Shown here one piece after another: positions 17,668 to 26,640 of a DNA stretch of 37,391 nucleotides. Location: assembly GCF_000422585.1 (NCBI RefSeq), contig NZ_AUGI01000057.1, positions 1 through 37,391 on the forward strand, in the 5' to 3' direction. Under the pieces are notes generated by a model. That model saw nothing but the letters and a program-made list of their open reading frames with translations, searched no databases and had not been told where the DNA came from. The DNA is from Hugenholtzia roseola DSM 9546 (GTDB lineage Bacteria > Bacteroidota > Bacteroidia > Cytophagales > Bernardetiaceae). The position numbers and the translations under genes were made by a program. Every line of letters begins with the position of its first letter. Position 1 is the stretch's first letter.

Positions 17668-17675
17668 TAACTTTG
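17668..17675 (+). promoter_or_regulatory. Possible -7 box for the carboxynorspermidine dehydrogenase gene
   Basis: TAACTTTG matches TAnnTTTG, 52 bases ahead of the ATG at 17728. No -33 TTG at the right spacing. Confidence 0.33.
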
Positions 17676-17727
17676 AACCTTAAAAGCATCAATTCATACT
17701 TTCACCCATCAAAACACAAAAGAGAAT

Positions 17728-18936
17728 ATGAGCAAAGTCTTAATTATCGGTGCAGGAGGCGTAGGGAGCGTAGTTGTGAAAAAGTGCGCCCTGCTGCCCG
17801 AAGTTTTTTCGCAAATTATGCTTGCCAGTCGTACCCTCTCAAAAGTGGAGGCTATCGCAAAAGAAACACAAGCCCTAACGGGCAGAAGCATCGAAACTGC
17901 GCAAGTAGATGCCGACAACGTAGAGGAGCTAATTGCCCTTATCAAAAAATTTGAGCCTAAATTGGTTATCAATGTAGCCCTGCCTTATCAGGATTTGCCT
18001 ATCATGGACGCTTGTTTGGCTACCAAGACGCACTATTTGGATACGGCAAATTACGAACCCAAAGATGTGGCAAAATTTGAATATAGCTGGCAATGGGCAT
18101 ATCAGGAGCGTTTTAAAGAGGCAGGCATTATGGCACTTTTGGGCTGCGGCTTCGACCCTGGCGTTACAGGCGTTTTCACTGCTTATGCTGCCAAACACCA
18201 TTTCGACCAAATAGAGTACCTCGACATCGTCGACTGCAATGCAGGTAGTCATGGAAAGGCTTTCGCTACCAACTTCAATCCCGAAATCAATATCCGCGAA
18301 ATTACGCAACGCGGCAAATATTGGCTCGAAGGCAAGTGGCAAGAAACCGAACCTTTGGAAATCAATCGTATGATTAACTATCCCGAAGTAGGACCGAAAA
18401 AATCGTTTCTGCTCTACCACGAGGAGTTGGAGTCGTTGGCTAAAAATTTCCCTACTTTGAAGCGTGCGCGTTTTTGGATGACTTTTTCAGATGAGTACAT
18501 CACCCACCTGCGCGTATTGGAAAATGTAGGCATGACGCGCATAGATGAGGTAGAATATCAGGGCGTTAAGATTGTGCCGCTACAATTTTTGAAAGCTGTT
18601 TTGCCCGAACCTTCTTCTTTGGGTGAAAACTACCAAGGGCAAACTTCTATCGGCTGCCACATCAGAGGCGTAAAAGACGGCAAACACAAGTATTATTACG
18701 TCTATAATAATTGCGACCATGCCGAAACCTTTAAAGAAGTAGGCGCACAGGCAATTTCATACACCACAGGCGTACCTGCTATGATTGGGGCTAAGATGAT
18801 GTTGGAAGGAAAGTGGTTCAAGGCAGGAGTCTATAACGTAGAGGAGTTCAATCCCGACCCTTTCATGGACGATTTGAACAAATATGGCTTGCCTTGGCAT
18901 CAAAAAGTCAATGAGTTTGTGGAATTTAACGACTAA
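17728..18936 (+). CDS. Carboxynorspermidine/carboxyspermidine dehydrogenase (saccharopine dehydrogenase family)
   Basis: NADPH-dependent enzyme that joins aspartate semialdehyde to diaminopropane or putrescine to make carboxy(nor)spermidine, the alternative route to (nor)spermidine used by many Bacteroidetes. The Rossmann motif VLIIGAGGVGSVVVKK is at residues 4-19, followed by MLASRTLSKVEAIA. ALPYQDLPIMDACLATKTHYLDTANYEP and ALLGCGFDPGVTGVFTAYAAKH are characteristic of the CANSDH branch rather than of fungal saccharopine reductase. The C-terminal substrate domain ends at residue 402, of usual length. The partner carboxynorspermidine decarboxylase is not in the window. A strong terminator follows 25 bases after the stop. 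Confidence 0.88.
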   Translation: MSKVLIIGAGGVGSVVVKKCALLPEVFSQIMLASRTLSKVEAIAKETQALTGRSIETAQVDADNVEELIALIKKFEPKLVINVALPYQDLPIMDACLATKTHYLDTANYEPKDVAKFEYSWQWAYQERFKEAGIMALLGCGFDPGVTGVFTAYAAKHHFDQIEYLDIVDCNAGSHGKAFATNFNPEINIREITQRGKYWLEGKWQETEPLEINRMINYPEVGPKKSFLLYHEELESLAKNFPTLKRARFWMTFSDEYITHLRVLENVGMTRIDEVEYQGVKIVPLQFLKAVLPEPSSLGENYQGQTSIGCHIRGVKDGKHKYYYVYNNCDHAETFKEVGAQAISYTTGVPAMIGAKMMLEGKWFKAGVYNVEEFNPDPFMDDLNKYGLPWHQKVNEFVEFND

Positions 18937-18961
18937 ACAAGATAAACAAGATTCGATTTTC

Positions 18962-18998
18962 AAAGCTAACAGTTTTCAAAGAACTGTTAGCTTTTTTT
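18962..18998 (+). terminator. Strong rho-independent terminator
   Basis: Perfect 13-bp stem AAAGCTAACAGTT (18962-18974) and AACTGTTAGCTTT (18982-18994) with a 7-base loop, then T-run to 18998. It ends the carboxynorspermidine dehydrogenase transcript. Confidence 0.88.
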
Positions 18999-19014
18999 GT
19001 TATTTTAATTTATT

Positions 19015-19053
19015 ATTTCAGTTTTCTATTTCAGTTTGCGATTTCAATTTTCT
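19015..19053. repeat. Three 13-bp tandem units
   Basis: ATTTCAGTTTTCT, ATTTCAGTTTGCG and ATTTCAATTTTCT follow each other with a period of 13. The last unit runs into the 3' end of the lipoprotein gene. Probably simple-sequence drift; no function apparent. Confidence 0.5.
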
Positions 19054-19802
19054 TTCACCTTCAAAAAATCTTCGTAGTTGGCTGCAATAAGACGGGCTTG
19101 GCTGCCACCCATAATTTCGTTTTGTGTTTCGAAGTCTATATTTTCTGGATTTTTAAAAATTTCGGCTATGTCGGCTTCTAATGCTAATGTCGCATTTCCT
19201 TTTTCAGTTACAACAAGCGGCTTAGAAAAGCTATGACGAAAGGTTTTCAAATTTTCCTCACGTCCGATATGCAGCACTAATCCGCGCGATTCGGTTTGGT
19301 CTTGTGCATTTTTTCTAAAATAAGTGCCATCTAATCTTAGAAAAATATAACCATCTTCCCAATTCCAAGCCATGATATTATTAGGGTCTAAATCGCCAAT
19401 TCGTGCAGTGCTTTTATTTCGCGCCTCATCTACCCCAATTTGAAACGCAACTTCGGTGTAGCTATCGGCAGGAATCTGACCTAAAATAGCATTAAAGATA
19501 GCTTCATTTCTACTTGCTGTAACTAAAATGTAACTATCAGGCAGATTTATCCAATTACCATCTAAATTTTTAAACTTAAAATTGCTAAGATAAAAGCGGA
19601 AGGCTTCTACCGAAAAGTCCTGTTGCCATTCATTTTGATACACTTGACTAACCAATAAAAAAGGGCTGCTTTCGTAGCGCAAATCTACCTTTAAATTGAG
19701 CGTCGCAAGTTCTTTGTCTGTATTGTCCTCGCAGGCGGTAAGTCCTACCCAAGCAAGGAAAAAGAGTGGCAGCAGCCACTTATGCGTCATTTTCGTCTTC
19801 AT
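19044..19802 (-). CDS. MbnP-like lipoprotein (copper-protein family)
   Basis: Predicted outer-membrane or periplasmic lipoprotein of 252 aa. The signal peptide (residues 1-24) ends with the lipobox LTAC, so Cys24 would be acylated. The body matches the MbnP family, first known from methanobactin operons: VEAFRFYLSNFKF, the segment VAFQIGVDEARNKSTARIGD, LDPNNIMAWNWEDGYIFLRL and the conserved GREEN-RH region before a final beta strand. MbnP proteins bind copper through a tryptophan-derived kynurenine made by a partner diheme enzyme; Trp residues in MAWNWEDGY are the candidates. No MbnH/MauG-like gene is next to it here, so the modification is uncertain. Start at 19802 with a second ATG four codons in. 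Confidence 0.82.
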   Translation of the reverse strand: MKTKMTHKWLLPLFFLAWVGLTACEDNTDKELATLNLKVDLRYESSPFLLVSQVYQNEWQQDFSVEAFRFYLSNFKFKNLDGNWINLPDSYILVTASRNEAIFNAILGQIPADSYTEVAFQIGVDEARNKSTARIGDLDPNNIMAWNWEDGYIFLRLDGTYFRKNAQDQTESRGLVLHIGREENLKTFRHSFSKPLVVTEKGNATLALEADIAEIFKNPENIDFETQNEIMGGSQARLIAANYEDFLKVKEN

Positions 19803-19832
19803 CAGATTTGAGGTGCTTTTTACGGAAAGTTA

Positions 19833-19876
19833 CAAAAAAAAGAAAGCCCTACCAAATAGATTTTAGGTAGAGCTTC
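19833..19876 (-). terminator. Terminator after the LuxR-type gene
   Basis: Reading the minus strand, an imperfect stem (GAAGCTCTACC against GGTAGGGCTTTC) flanks a loop of about 12 bases and is followed by an eight-base T-run (the A-run at 19834-19841 on the + strand). It lies 22-65 bases after the luxR-type stop. On the + strand it is also followed by six T, so it could act in both directions. Confidence 0.6.
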
Positions 19877-19897
19877 TTTTTTAAGATAAATTAGTAA

Positions 19898-20128
19898 TTA
19901 TAGCAACCCATTTTCTAAAAAAAAGCGGTATAAAGTTGCCACGTTGTGCGCACCTGTTTTCCTATAAATGGAACTGATGTGTGCTTGCAGCGTCTTGGGC
20001 GCAATCGCGAGGCGTTCACAAGTTTGCTGGTGTGTAAGCCCTTTACAACGTAAGCGTCCCACTTCTATTTCCCGACGCGAAAGGTTTTCGGCAGCGTCGT
20101 CTGCATAATAAAAATTGCTTGCTCCCAT
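19898..20128 (-). CDS. Small LuxR/GerE-type helix-turn-helix regulator
   Basis: A 76-aa protein that is almost only a DNA-binding domain: LSRREIEVGRLRCKGLTHQQ, then TCERLAIAPKTLQAHISSIYRKTGAHN, the classic GerE four-helix pattern with recognition helix APKTLQAHISSIY. No receiver or ligand-binding domain is attached, so it may act as a stand-alone regulator or be controlled only by expression. An in-frame TTG at 20206 would add 26 residues, but a promoter match at 20204-20235 lies across that TTG, which supports the ATG at 20128. A terminator follows. Regulon unknown. Confidence 0.85.
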   Translation of the reverse strand: MGASNFYYADDAAENLSRREIEVGRLRCKGLTHQQTCERLAIAPKTLQAHISSIYRKTGAHNVATLYRFFLENGLL

Positions 20129-20203
20129 ATTGTTTGTTTTAATGGTTTGAAATTTGTTTAGATGCTTCAAATAGATTTTGGCTATATCTCCGAAGCGATA
20201 ACT

Positions 20204-20235
20204 CAAATTTAGTATATCTTAACGAACAACACAAA
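20204..20235 (-). promoter_or_regulatory. Promoter of the LuxR-type gene
   Basis: On the minus strand TTTG (20232-20235) and TAAATTTG (20204-20211) are separated by exactly 20 bases, matching the Bacteroidetes primary-sigma consensus. Transcription would start at about 20197, giving a leader of about 70 bases before the ATG at 20128. Confidence 0.55.
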
Positions 20236-20380
20236 AGAGTATCAAAGGAATAACCCTTAAAAAAGCCGTAGTTGGAAAAAAGGCGGTTCAAATGGGAAGG
20301 ATTTTCGTTTTTTTGATGCCTTGTCTTTCAATTTTTCTTTTCAGACAAATTTTTATCAAGGGATTTTTAGGAGAAAAATT

Positions 20381-21234
20381 TTAGGTCAGCCGTTTTCTCT
20401 TGGACTTAATTCGGTAAAGCCCTGTGCGCTTTACCTCTATTGTAGGCATTGGGTGATTGTTGATGCTTTCGGGCGGCAGGGCAAAAATAAGTTTGCCTTT
20501 ATCGCGCCCCCCTATCATCTCTATTTGCTGAACATTTGAAACATTGACATAAAGACTATTTTTATCTATAGGTTCAAAACCTAAATCAAATATAAGTTTG
20601 TTTTTTTATAAAAAAAGTTAAACTTAACATCTGCAATAAGCGTATATTGCACATGAGGCTTTTGCACCTCAAAATAATAATGATACGATTTTTTAAGCAT
20701 AATTTCTGTTCCTAAGGTATTATGCCTAAAAAATAAAATATCTTCTGTTTTTATATCTATCTTAATTTGAGCTGGATATGATAAAATAGATATGATTTTA
20801 TTGCTTGAAAAATATCTCTCCAAGATAAGCTCGATTTTATTGGATATGAGTTTTGGGTCGAAATCATACCCAAAAAAATCCCCCTTATAGATGGTGTCAA
20901 AGGGTTGTACCTCACCCTGCCAAAGTTCTTGCAGCCCTTTGTGCGACATAGCCGATAAATAGATAAAAGGATACTGAATAGGTTTGCTATTTTTATGCAA
21001 AAGTTCCATAATATCCACGCCGCGCCTTGCATCTGCCCCTATGAACACATCACAAAGGATAAGGCTCGGCTTAAACTCCTGAATAGCAGCCGTAATTCGG
21101 GCAATAGGTTCAAGCCCCGAAAAGGCTAAAATATCACGCTCTTTCACAGCGTATTTTTCCATACCGCAAAGTGCCTTTAGAAGCAAATCTTTTTCGGTAT
21201 CGTTATCTTCTATTACAACAATTTTCAAACCCAT
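20381..21234 (-). pseudogene. Response regulator with LytTR-like output, split by a -1 frameshift at a 7-base homopolymer
   Basis: The first frame (21234 to 20581, 217 aa) is a receiver domain: MGLKIVVIEDND acidic pocket, phospho-acceptor Asp62 in LILCDVFIG, Ser94 in IYLSAMS, Lys117 in IYKGDF. After a linker comes the start of a LytTR-like domain (IKTEDILFFRHN, YHYYFEVQKPHVQYTLIADV), which stops abruptly at 20581. In the -1 frame the domain goes on: KLIFDLGFEPIDKNSLYVNV, SNVQQIEMIGG, then a polar tail ending in KSKRKRLT and TAA at 20381. The second frame has a stop directly upstream of the A-run (minus strand; T-run 20601-20607 on +), so the switch must occur within those seven A. Repaired length is 284 aa. 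It may be a sequencing error, a true mutation or slippage. The kinase gene lies directly upstream. Confidence 0.78.
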
Positions 21235-21251
21235 GTTTTTATATTTTTTAG

Positions 21252-21282
21252 CAAAAGTAAAAACCAAAACTCAAAAAACAAT
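21252..21282 (-). promoter_or_regulatory. Consensus Bacteroidetes promoter of the response regulator
   Basis: On the minus strand ATTG (21279-21282) and TACTTTTG (21252-21259) are separated by exactly 19 bases. The start would be only about 10-15 bases before the ATG at 21234, a very short leader. It allows the regulator to be made independently of the kinase gene upstream. Confidence 0.6.
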
Positions 21283-21350
21283 GCAGTTGAGGCTATAATT
21301 GTGGTCAAATGGGAAATGTATATCTTTGAAGTGGGAATATTTGTGTTTTT

Positions 21351-24300
21351 TTAATCCAAAAACCTTTCATAACGCACAAAATAACCAAAACCACCTTCTT
21401 GCGGTTTGAATAAGAAGGCTTCTTTTCTTTCTCCTATTAGCTCTAAAAGTAATTTTAAGCCTTTTCCGCCTCTGCGTAGTTTTTTGGTACGGTTTGCCGT
21501 TTCTATTTCCGCTTCGGAAAGCCCCTTTCCATTGTCTTTGTAGGTAAATGAAAATTCTAAAAAATTATCTGTATTATTTTTTATTATTCTTATTTTTATT
21601 ATTACAAATATATCTAACTTATTAAAATTATTTTCATCTTTTGCATGTGTAAAGCTATTTTTTATTAAATTTACGAAAACTTTTTCTATTATTTTATTAT
21701 ATTTAATAATACTACGAATATTTTTACTATTTTTTTCGTTTTTTAATAAACCATTATCATCTACTAAAATATCTATATTGTAGTTTTTTTCTGAAAATAT
21801 AATAGTCTTGCTCAAATAGTTTGCAGTTCTTTTGATAACATCTTGCAAAGTTTCCTGCAAAGTATTTTGGGCTATACTAAACTGCAAAAGAGCAACCAGC
21901 GCGATTATTTTTTCTTGAAAAGCTGCCTCTTTTTCATATTCATAAAAGGCGGGATTTTTTTGTAGCGTTTCACTGATTTGGTTAGAAATAGCCCAAGCTT
22001 CTTGGTAAGTATGCCAAATGGTATGTCCCTTATCTTTATTTTCTGTTGCAATTATTTTATTTATTTTTTCAATTTTTTCTTTTTGCTTTTCAATTTCTTC
22101 TTTTTGTCTTTTGTTTATTTCTATTTCTATGTTTAATAAGTTGTTTTTTAATTTTATTTGATTGTGATTTAAAATATGAAAATAGATTGATAAAATAAGT
22201 ATTATAATAAGCGAATAAATAGAAAACATTACTATTTTTCTTTCAAAAAAAGTAGGTTTTATTTGGAATTTAATAGTCATTTTTTCTAAATTATTAATAT
22301 GCCTACTATCAAATTTGTAATGGCAAACTATCTCACATTCATATCTTCCTGCCTTTAAATTTGAAAAAGAGATAGAATCTTGTGCCTCTGCCCAATCCGA
22401 CCAAATGTCTGATTCTACACGCAAACGATAACGAAAAAGGACATCTTGTGGCAATTCTTGGGTAACGACTTGGGGATAGAGTGCGATTGTGCGCTGCTCC
22501 TTGGGTAGCGTAAAAATCCCATCTTGGGGAATTTTTCCTATTTTTTCCCACCTTAAACGCTCTAAATCAAAGAAAGAATAAGAAATATTCGAGATATGAA
22601 GCGCAGGCAAGTCAAAACAATCAGGCGAAAAGGAAAAACAAACCGCTTTTTCGTCACCTGTTAGAAACCAAACGCGCCCTTTTGTATCCTCCATCAAAGA
22701 ATTTTGGGCAGGCTCTATTCCTACAAAACCGTTATTTTTATTAAGCACATAAATATAATTTTCCTTGCTTTTTCCATAAAACCTTTCTAAATCTACTAAA
22801 ACTATTTGATTTAGTTGTGAAAAAACTAAAATTTTGCCTTTCTGAATAGTCTTTACCGTTTCTATAAAATCCCATTTTAGGTGCGCAAGTGGAAAGCTAA
22901 AGCTATCATTTTGAGGCTGATAGAGAAAAAGCGTAGAGGCTTGTCCCTTATTTTGCGTGCCTCCCCAAATGTTGCCCCAGGCATCTTTGGTAAGGGTTAT
23001 TATTTGAGTTGTAGGATAATTTTTTTTGTCTAAATAATCGTTTGATAAGTTAGATTTTTTTTCGGTAAAAAAGTAATATCTTTCTATCTTTTCTTTAGAA
23101 AGGGAATACCAAAAATGTCCTCTATTCGAACCAATTAGATACCTATCTGAATCTATTTTTTCGATAGAAAGAATGTTAAGCGTTGGAAAATTAAGCGTTC
23201 CTTCCAAATCTTTTTTGTTGAGTGCGTGCGTAACGCGCTTATTTTTGTCGAAAACAAGAAAACTACCGCCCCCAACTGCTATGTTACCCGTCAAAGAATC
23301 GTAATGAGAAATGAGGTAATACCGTTTAAAAATCTTTTTTTGCATTTTTTCTTGCAGCGTATCTAAAACAGAAAATTTATTGTTTGAATAAAGTAATGCA
23401 CCATATTGTGATACAAAAACAAGTTCGTTTTCTTTTGTTTTAACAGAAGAAAAGTAAAAATTACGATTGTTTAAAATAGGATAAGATATTGTTTTTATTT
23501 TCTTTATTGTCATATCCAATATTCCTACTTTATCTTTGTTTTGAAAAGAACCAATTAAATATTCGTCGGGCTTGACTTCTTGTATCACCCAAGGCATTTG
23601 TGGCATATTCGCTTCTTTATCGAAAGACAAAATATTTTGAGCAAAAAGTTTGAATAAGCCTATTTCAGTGGCAAGCCAAATATTTTTATTTTTATCAATT
23701 ATTATATCATTTATTGTAGTTTTTTTATGTTTAAAAATAAACATATTTTCTATGTTAGTTTTTAAATTTTGACATAAAATTTTATTGTCTTCAATAAAGA
23801 AAATAATATGCTCTTTGTCTGAAAGAATAAGATACGCCTTTGGTTGAAAATCTATATAAGGACGATTAAGTGAAGGGTTCACACGATAAAGACTGTCAAA
23901 AAACAAAGTAGTTATTTTTTCGTAATATAAATCATTTAGAGTATGATATTTAGTATTTTTTAATATTTTTATATTTTTTACAGGGATATTTAAAGAATAA
24001 GGTTTCCAAGCACTGGATATTGAGATGCTTTTGTCTGTTATTGGGATATTTTGATAAGAAAAAGACTCTGAAGCTAAATCGAAAAAGATTTGTGTGTTAT
24101 CAGAATCTATATCTGCTGCAAAATAAATGCGCGTACTATCTTCTGAAAAATAAATCTTATGCGAAAGCCCCATGCCTTCTTTGGCTTTGAAATGTCCGAT
24201 AAGTTCGGTATCTTTAAAAACAGATAAATAATTTTTAGAAGAAGTATAAATAATTCCATTTTTTGTATCTTCTAAAAAACCAAATTGTTGCTGTTCTTTG

Positions 24301-24554
24301 AGTGCGCTATTGGCAGGGGTGAAAGTTTTAAACTTTTTCCCATCAAAAATGGCTGTGGATTGTTTGGTAAAGACCCAAATATTTCCCTTTGTGTCTTCGT
24401 ATAAATTCATGACCTGCAAGCCTATCAATCCGTCGTAGGCAGTGTAGTGTTTGTAGCCAGAACTTTGCGATTTTGCCTCTGAAATACCAAAATAGATATA
24501 AAAAAAGATAGAGAAAAGCAAAGATAATATAAAATAGAGGTATTTTTTCATCAT
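21351..24554 (-). CDS. Two-component propeller sensor histidine kinase (Y_Y_Y type)
   Basis: A 1067-aa membrane sensor. After a signal anchor (residues 3-28) comes a large periplasmic region of Reg_prop beta-propeller repeats (about 30-680), with units like TKGNIWVFTKQSTAIFDGKK, KNIWLATEIGLFKL and DAWGNIWGGTQNKG. A Y_Y_Y immunoglobulin-like domain follows (about 690-780; FRYRLRVESDIWSDWAEA). Then come one transmembrane helix (about 785-808, FSIYSLIIILILSIYFHIL), a coiled coil rich in Lys/Glu, and a kinase core. The HATPase_c boxes are VFVNLIKNSF (N box), KDNGKGL (G1) and RRGGKGLKLLLELI (G2). The phospho-acceptor box is poor; His848 in WHTYQEAWAISNQI is the best candidate. The gene is visibly more AT-rich than its neighbours. 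The split response regulator lies 116 bases downstream and is the likely partner. Confidence 0.88.
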   Translation of the reverse strand: MMKKYLYFILSLLFSIFFYIYFGISEAKSQSSGYKHYTAYDGLIGLQVMNLYEDTKGNIWVFTKQSTAIFDGKKFKTFTPANSALKEQQQFGFLEDTKNGIIYTSSKNYLSVFKDTELIGHFKAKEGMGLSHKIYFSEDSTRIYFAADIDSDNTQIFFDLASESFSYQNIPITDKSISISSAWKPYSLNIPVKNIKILKNTKYHTLNDLYYEKITTLFFDSLYRVNPSLNRPYIDFQPKAYLILSDKEHIIFFIEDNKILCQNLKTNIENMFIFKHKKTTINDIIIDKNKNIWLATEIGLFKLFAQNILSFDKEANMPQMPWVIQEVKPDEYLIGSFQNKDKVGILDMTIKKIKTISYPILNNRNFYFSSVKTKENELVFVSQYGALLYSNNKFSVLDTLQEKMQKKIFKRYYLISHYDSLTGNIAVGGGSFLVFDKNKRVTHALNKKDLEGTLNFPTLNILSIEKIDSDRYLIGSNRGHFWYSLSKEKIERYYFFTEKKSNLSNDYLDKKNYPTTQIITLTKDAWGNIWGGTQNKGQASTLFLYQPQNDSFSFPLAHLKWDFIETVKTIQKGKILVFSQLNQIVLVDLERFYGKSKENYIYVLNKNNGFVGIEPAQNSLMEDTKGRVWFLTGDEKAVCFSFSPDCFDLPALHISNISYSFFDLERLRWEKIGKIPQDGIFTLPKEQRTIALYPQVVTQELPQDVLFRYRLRVESDIWSDWAEAQDSISFSNLKAGRYECEIVCHYKFDSRHINNLEKMTIKFQIKPTFFERKIVMFSIYSLIIILILSIYFHILNHNQIKLKNNLLNIEIEINKRQKEEIEKQKEKIEKINKIIATENKDKGHTIWHTYQEAWAISNQISETLQKNPAFYEYEKEAAFQEKIIALVALLQFSIAQNTLQETLQDVIKRTANYLSKTIIFSEKNYNIDILVDDNGLLKNEKNSKNIRSIIKYNKIIEKVFVNLIKNSFTHAKDENNFNKLDIFVIIKIRIIKNNTDNFLEFSFTYKDNGKGLSEAEIETANRTKKLRRGGKGLKLLLELIGERKEAFLFKPQEGGFGYFVRYERFLD

Positions 24555-24629
24555 TTTTTATGGGTAGCCTTTTTAGTGAAAACAAGTGTAACACCCAAAA
24601 ATAAGAAATTATCCTTAATAAAAAAAGAC

Positions 24630-24659
24630 AAAAAAAGCCTTACTTGGAAAAGTCGGCTT
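24630..24659 (-). terminator. Terminator at the end of the Wzt-to-aminotransferase unit
   Basis: On the minus strand AAGCC, an inner ACTT-TTCC-AAGT pairing, and GGCTT form a bulged hairpin directly followed by seven T (A-run 24630-24636 on +). It lies 29 bases after the aminotransferase stop. Confidence 0.65.
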
Positions 24660-24687
24660 CTGAGATGGGAAAATTGTGTAAAAAAAG

Positions 24688-25791
24688 TTAAAACGCGTTT
24701 AAAACATCAATAACACGCGCTATATCTGTGGGCGTATGGGCGTAAGAGATGGGCAGACTTAGCGTCGTTTGGTGGATAAGTTCGGTAATGGGCAGTGCGC
24801 CTTTTTTTTGATAGGGTTGGAAAGCCGCAAGATGTCGCAATGCCTCTTGTTGATGGGGTGGAATGGGGTAGTGAATTTCGGTTTGTATTTGATTTTTCAG
24901 TAAATACTGGCGCAGGGAATCGCGTTTGGGGTGACGAATATTAAAAATATGATATACATCTTGATAATCTTTTTCAACCGAAGGCAAGATAAAATCGCTT
25001 TTTAATTGGGTTAGATAAAGGTTTGCTAAGGCTCTTTTATGGGCATTGATGGCATCTAATTTTTCAAGTTTGAGGGAAAGAAAAGCCGCCTGCAATTCAT
25101 CTAAGCGCGAATTATAGCCAATTATTTCGTTATGATACTTTATTTTAGAACCATAATTGCGTAAAATCTGTATTTTTTCGGCTAAAATCGGGTCGGAAGT
25201 AGTAATGCCGCCGCCGTCGCCGAGCGCACCTAAGTTTTTAGTAGGATAGAAACTAAAAGCGGCTAAGTTGCCAAAACTCCCTGCTTTTTGTCCGCAGCGG
25301 CTTGCGCCATGCGCTTGGGCAGCATCTTCTATCAGAAAAAGACCATTTTTTGTCGCAATTTCTGAAATTTTATCCATTTCACAGAGTTTGCCGTAAAGAT
25401 GCACTACTAAAATCGCCTTTGTGCGTTTTGTTAGGGCGGCTTCTATCTTTTGGGGGGAAATGTTGTAGGTTTGGGCATCGGGTTCTACCAAAATAGGCGT
25501 GAGCTGATTGTGTAGCACTGCCAAAATCGTAGCGACGTAGGTATGCGCTGGCACAATGACCTCGCTACCCGCAGGCAAATCTAAGGCTTTCAACGCCAAA
25601 ATAAGTGCATCTAAGCCACTGCCGACTCCTACACAATGCGTTACACCACAGTAGGCGGCAAAATTTTTCTCAAAATTGTGCAACTGCTCCCCCAAAATAA
25701 ACCAACCCTTTTCCAAAATAGAAGCAAAACGCGACTGAAAAGCCGCAAAAAAAGGCGCGTTGGAAAGGGAAAGGGAGTCGTAGGGGAGCAT
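24688..25791 (-). CDS. DegT/DnrJ/EryC1/StrS-family sugar aminotransferase
   Basis: PLP-dependent enzyme that converts a nucleotide-linked keto-sugar into an amino-sugar. At 367 aa it has normal length. [16 protein letters not shown] (cofactor phosphate site) is near residue 55, [16 protein letters not shown] near 79, [20 protein letters not shown] near 150-170, and the PLP lysine lies in [20 protein letters not shown] (Lys about 184). The C-terminal [19 protein letters not shown] and HYPIPPHQQ are typical of VI-beta aminotransferases making 3- or 4-amino-deoxysugars. It is the last gene of the unit that starts with the Wzt ATPase, two bases after the FkbM gene. Which sugar it aminates cannot be read from sequence; it might supply the amine needed by the NeuB/PseG genes upstream. 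Confidence 0.93.
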   Translation of the reverse strand: MLPYDSLSLSNAPFFAAFQSRFASILEKGWFILGEQLHNFEKNFAAYCGVTHCVGVGSGLDALILALKALDLPAGSEVIVPAHTYVATILAVLHNQLTPILVEPDAQTYNISPQKIEAALTKRTKAILVVHLYGKLCEMDKISEIATKNGLFLIEDAAQAHGASRCGQKAGSFGNLAAFSFYPTKNLGALGDGGGITTSDPILAEKIQILRNYGSKIKYHNEIIGYNSRLDELQAAFLSLKLEKLDAINAHKRALANLYLTQLKSDFILPSVEKDYQDVYHIFNIRHPKRDSLRQYLLKNQIQTEIHYPIPPHQQEALRHLAAFQPYQKKGALPITELIHQTTLSLPISYAHTPTDIARVIDVLNAF

Positions 25792-25793
25792 GT

Positions 25794-26627
25794 TTAAAGT
25801 TTAAATCCATAGATTTCAAAATGCGTATCAAAAATTTTCTCTCGCATGCGCGTAACTTGGTCTATAAAGGGTCTCTTTGTTGGGAATGGTTGTTTTATGT
25901 CATAACGAAAGCCCTGTTTTTCTAAAATATTTAATATAACAGATAAATTTTGAGGCTTTTCACTAAAAGAATGATATTCTATAAATATCTTATCTACATT
26001 CACAAGTTTTGGAGCAATATGTTCTATTAAATAGTATTCCGCACCTTCTACATCAATTTTAAAAAAATCAACTTTTTGCTCTAAAAACTTATTGAGGTCT
26101 ACCGCCTCAACCTTGACGATACGTGAGTTGGATTTATCATCAACCAAAGAAACTTTACTCGAAAAGTTTCCTTCCAAAACAAAACTAAGTGTGGTGTCTT
26201 CTGTCCAAACAGCTTTCTGATATACTTCAATATCTGAAAAAAGTGTTATGTTCTCTTTTAATAGTGAATAAATATAAGCATCAGGTTCAAAACCTATTAT
26301 CTTTGCATTTGGATACAGCTTTTTGAAGTACAAGATACTCATGCCTACATTCGAGCCACAGTCTATTATGACAGGCGCGGCTTTATCAGTTTCAAAATAA
26401 TAGTTATTTTTTTGATAAATTTCTTCATAGGATTTGACAAAAACTAATCCATTTTGAGCTTTAAAAGGGAAACCAAGTAGATTAGAGGTGATTTCTTGCT
26501 TCTGATGTTTAAGACGGAGTAGCTCTTGCTCTTCTTCGTAATTTTGTCGATATTCAGGATATTTACGCAAACGGTAATAATGCTTAACTTTTTCGGGAAA
26601 TAAAGAAGATATAATATTACGAAACAT
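25794..26627 (-). CDS. FkbM-family SAM-dependent methyltransferase
   Basis: Predicted O-methyltransferase of 277 aa, usually acting on sugars or polyketides. The SAM motif [20 protein letters not shown] is near residue 88, with the acidic motif II in [18 protein letters not shown] and [19 protein letters not shown] near residue 190, all classic FkbM features. The N-terminal 40 residues are charged and helical ([20 protein letters not shown]), perhaps a membrane-associated extension. It lies 13 bases after the KpsC/S-like gene and two before the aminotransferase, in a glycan export operon, so methylation of the exported glycan or its end is likely. Confidence 0.9.
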   Translation of the reverse strand: MFRNIISSLFPEKVKHYYRLRKYPEYRQNYEEEQELLRLKHQKQEITSNLLGFPFKAQNGLVFVKSYEEIYQKNNYYFETDKAAPVIIDCGSNVGMSILYFKKLYPNAKIIGFEPDAYIYSLLKENITLFSDIEVYQKAVWTEDTTLSFVLEGNFSSKVSLVDDKSNSRIVKVEAVDLNKFLEQKVDFFKIDVEGAEYYLIEHIAPKLVNVDKIFIEYHSFSEKPQNLSVILNILEKQGFRYDIKQPFPTKRPFIDQVTRMREKIFDTHFEIYGFKL

Positions 26628-26640
26628 GTTGTTTTAGAAT

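Noticed and set aside
17929-18420. 163-codon minus-strand frame inside the carboxynorspermidine dehydrogenase gene
   Set aside because: It is the opposite-strand shadow of a well-supported gene and has no recognisable domain.
19015-19053. CRISPR-like spacing of 13-bp units
   Set aside because: Units are directly abutting, with no spacers, and only three degenerate copies.
20601-20607. Classical programmed -1 frameshift site
   Set aside because: The A-run is in the wrong phase for a standard X-XXY-YYZ heptamer in the zero frame, and no downstream pseudoknot was evident. Slippage remains possible but a lost base is simpler.
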